A stretch of 11,392 nucleotides of DNA from an uncultured Angelakisella sp. (GTDB lineage Bacteria > Bacillota > Clostridia > Oscillospirales > Ruminococcaceae): assembly GCA_937914895.1 (NCBI GenBank), contig CALGIL010000458.1:1-11392 (forward strand), in the 5' to 3' direction. How positions within the stretch are numbered: position 1 is the stretch's first letter; each line of letters starts with the position of its first letter. The position numbers and the translations under genes are program-made. Below the pieces are notes generated by a model. The model did not search any database, was not told where the DNA came from, and saw nothing but the letters and a program-made list of their open reading frames with translations. Below are positions 10,361 to 11,392 of the stretch, piece after piece.

Positions 10361-11038
10361 TTACAGCAGGCGGTACAGGGCGGCCTTGTCGGCAATGGTC
10401 ACCCCGCCCCGGAAGGGCACCACCACCCCGTCGGCGGCCATCTGCTTCAGGATGCGGCTTACCGCCTCCCGGGCGCTGCCGATGGCCCGGGCCATCTGGC
10501 CCTGGGTCAGGCGGATGTCCGGCGACCCGGTCCGCCCCGATTCGTCGATGAGGAAGGCGGCCAGCCGCTGCTCCAGGCTGAGGAACAGCATCCGCTGGAC
10601 GGCGTCCATCACCGCGGAAAACTGCTCCGAGGCCAGCTTGTAGGAAAAGTTTTCCACATAGATGTTCTCCTCGGTCAACGTGGAAAAAAGGTCCGCCGGG
10701 ATGAGGATGGCCTCGCAGGCCTCCTCGGCGTCAATCTGCATATCAAAGTCGATGCCGTCCAGGACGCAGGCGGCCGCCAGAATGCAGATTTCCCCCGGGC
10801 CGACGCGGTAGACGGTCACCTCCCGCCCCTCGTCGGACAGCAGGTAGATCCGCAGGCTGCCCTGCTGCACCAGCAGAGTGCCCACGCACTCCATGGACCG
10901 CCCCCGGATGTTCTGCCCGGGGTCGTAGTGGACCATTCCGGAACGCTCCAGCACCAGGGCGCGCTCCCGGGGGGTCAGGCGGTCCCAGAAGGGCAGCTGC
11001 CGGGCCAGAATGGGTTGCAGACCGGTCTGTCCGGCCAT
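10361..11038 (-). CDS. Crp/Fnr-family transcriptional regulator
   Basis: DNA-binding regulator of 225 residues. Residues about 15-125 form a cyclic-nucleotide-binding-like beta-barrel sensor (GREVTVYRVGPGEICIL), about 128-160 a long dimerisation helix, and about 160-215 a winged helix-turn-helix with recognition helix GSAREAVSRILKQM (187-200). The four FNR iron-sulfur cysteines are not in place, so this is not a classic FNR. Cysteines occur instead at 51, 85, 91 and 108; a C-x5-C pair like 85/91 is, from memory, common in clostridial members. The effector is unknown. The ATG at 11038 (read leftward) follows AAAGGAGGG by 6 bases; the frame is open upstream to 11383, but that part has no family features and includes the ribosome-binding site itself. 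Convergent with trxA and probably monocistronic. Regulation of trxA is an inference from the palindrome before that gene. Confidence 0.9.
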   Translation of the reverse strand: MAGQTGLQPILARQLPFWDRLTPRERALVLERSGMVHYDPGQNIRGRSMECVGTLLVQQGSLRIYLLSDEGREVTVYRVGPGEICILAAACVLDGIDFDMQIDAEEACEAILIPADLFSTLTEENIYVENFSYKLASEQFSAVMDAVQRMLFLSLEQRLAAFLIDESGRTGSPDIRLTQGQMARAIGSAREAVSRILKQMAADGVVVPFRGGVTIADKAALYRLL

Positions 11039-11082
11039 ATACAGCCCTCCTTTCGGTACCATACAGTCTATTCGCCCGCCCC

Positions 11083-11100
11083 GGGCAACTTGCGTTGCCC
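11083..11100. repeat. inverted repeat upstream of the Crp/Fnr gene
   Basis: GGGCAAC (11083-11089), four bases, GTTGCCC (11094-11100): a perfect 7-bp inverted repeat 45 bases before the regulator start codon. On the - strand TTGCCC here lies 17 bases before TGTATG, a poor -10 (3 of 6), so no promoter is claimed. It could be an operator for autoregulation or an RNA hairpin. Confidence 0.4.
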
Positions 11101-11111
11101 CGCGGTCAGCC

Positions 11112-11194
11112 GCCTTTGGGGGCAATAAAAACTTTTGGGACGAAGAAATGCCGGGCGCAAGGTTCACCCAGTCGGGCAAGGGCCTTTGGGGGCA
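11112..11194. repeat. direct repeat GCCTTTGGGGGCA, period 70
   Basis: The 13-mer GCCTTTGGGGGCA occurs at 11112-11124 and again at 11182-11194. Similarity continues for about 18 further bases: an A-rich patch and then ACTTTTGGGA or CCTTCGGGA. The copies flank the space between the end of the left-running partial ORF and the Crp/Fnr upstream region. Meaning unknown; could be a decayed duplication. Confidence 0.5.
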
Positions 11195-11196
11195 CC

Positions 11197-11376
11197 CTAA
11201 AACCTTCGGGATAGGGGTCCGCCCAGGAGGCCGAAGCGGTAGGGCAGGGCGGCGTCCGCCCCGGCATAATCCACGTTGATCCGGGGCCCGGATAAAATCT
11301 CTTCGTCGGGGACGGGCCCGCCCCGGGCCAGATACAGCCTGTCCCCCCAAAGGGCCAATGATAATAATACCGGTTG
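11197..11376 (-). CDS. probable 3' end of an unidentified gene (partial or broken)
   Basis: On the - strand a frame is open from 11376 to a TAG at 11199-11197 (59 codons), containing DRLYLARGGPVPDEEILSG and, further on, INVDYAGADAALPYRFGLLGG. Codons from about 11345 onward end mostly in G or C (roughly four in five by hand count), like the real genes here, and the residue mix is normal for a soluble protein or domain. Upstream the frame meets TAA at 11379-11377, and the last ~35 bases of the window are AT-rich. Either it starts at a weak TTG (11358) without a visible Shine-Dalgarno sequence, or it is the end of a longer gene broken by a frameshift or a bad contig end. No family recognised. 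It lies upstream of, and points toward, the Crp/Fnr gene. Confidence 0.4.
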   Translation of the reverse strand, partial: QPVLLSLALWGDRLYLARGGPVPDEEILSGPRINVDYAGADAALPYRFGLLGGPLSRRF

Positions 11377-11392
11377 TTACCAAACCGAAAAA

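Noticed and set aside
11039..11383. Longer N-terminus (to 340 residues) of the Crp/Fnr regulator
   Set aside because: The extra part is arginine- and proline-rich without family similarity, overlaps the coding-like partial frame at 11197-11376 in another phase, and includes the AAAGGAGGG ribosome-binding site of the start at 11038.

Overview
The window carries the core transcription/translation block of a bacterium in the order rpoB(end)-rpoC-rpsL-rpsG-fusA-tuf on the + strand. It is followed by a small thioredoxin gene and a convergent Crp/Fnr-family regulator on the - strand. Gene order, the long Firmicutes form of S12, Clostridia-like RpoC and EF-Tu and strongly G/C-ending codons suggest a high-GC member of the Clostridia, perhaps Oscillospirales. 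The taxon is inferred from memory of protein families, not from a search.

Layout. 1-1430: 3' part of rpoB. Its first ~560 bases read like a Lactobacillaceae gene (about 40% GC in a hand count of 61-180), while the rest matches the high-GC genes that follow (about 70% GC at 661-720). The switch lies in the very conserved [12 protein letters not shown] motif, so this is most likely an assembly chimera. 1460-5050: rpoC, complete. 5051-5286: a strong hairpin after rpoC, a good sigma-A-type promoter and a structured leader before rpsL. 5287-9772: rpsL, rpsG, fusA and tuf, with a 125-base rpsL-rpsG gap that may hold a 17-codon leader ORF, and a probable internal promoter before tuf. 9795-9867: a strong terminator plus a weaker one. 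9875-10256: thioredoxin with its own extended -10 promoter and a CRP-like palindrome centred near -41. 10313-10348: a 16-bp perfect hairpin between the convergent genes. 10361-11038: Crp/Fnr regulator on the - strand. 11039-11392: its upstream region, with an inverted repeat, a 13-base direct repeat spaced by 70, and what looks like the 3' end of another - strand gene.

How the genes work together. RpoB and RpoC form the catalytic core of RNA polymerase. S12 and S7 are small-subunit ribosomal proteins, and EF-G and EF-Tu drive translocation and aminoacyl-tRNA delivery. Thioredoxin and the Crp/Fnr protein are a separate unit. The recognition helix of the regulator and the palindrome before the thioredoxin gene fit each other well enough to propose that one controls the other.

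No mobile element, CRISPR array, tRNA or rRNA gene was found. Apart from the chimeric left end, the coding part is ordinary housekeeping DNA. The less ordinary signals are in the intergenic regions and the last 1.5 kb.
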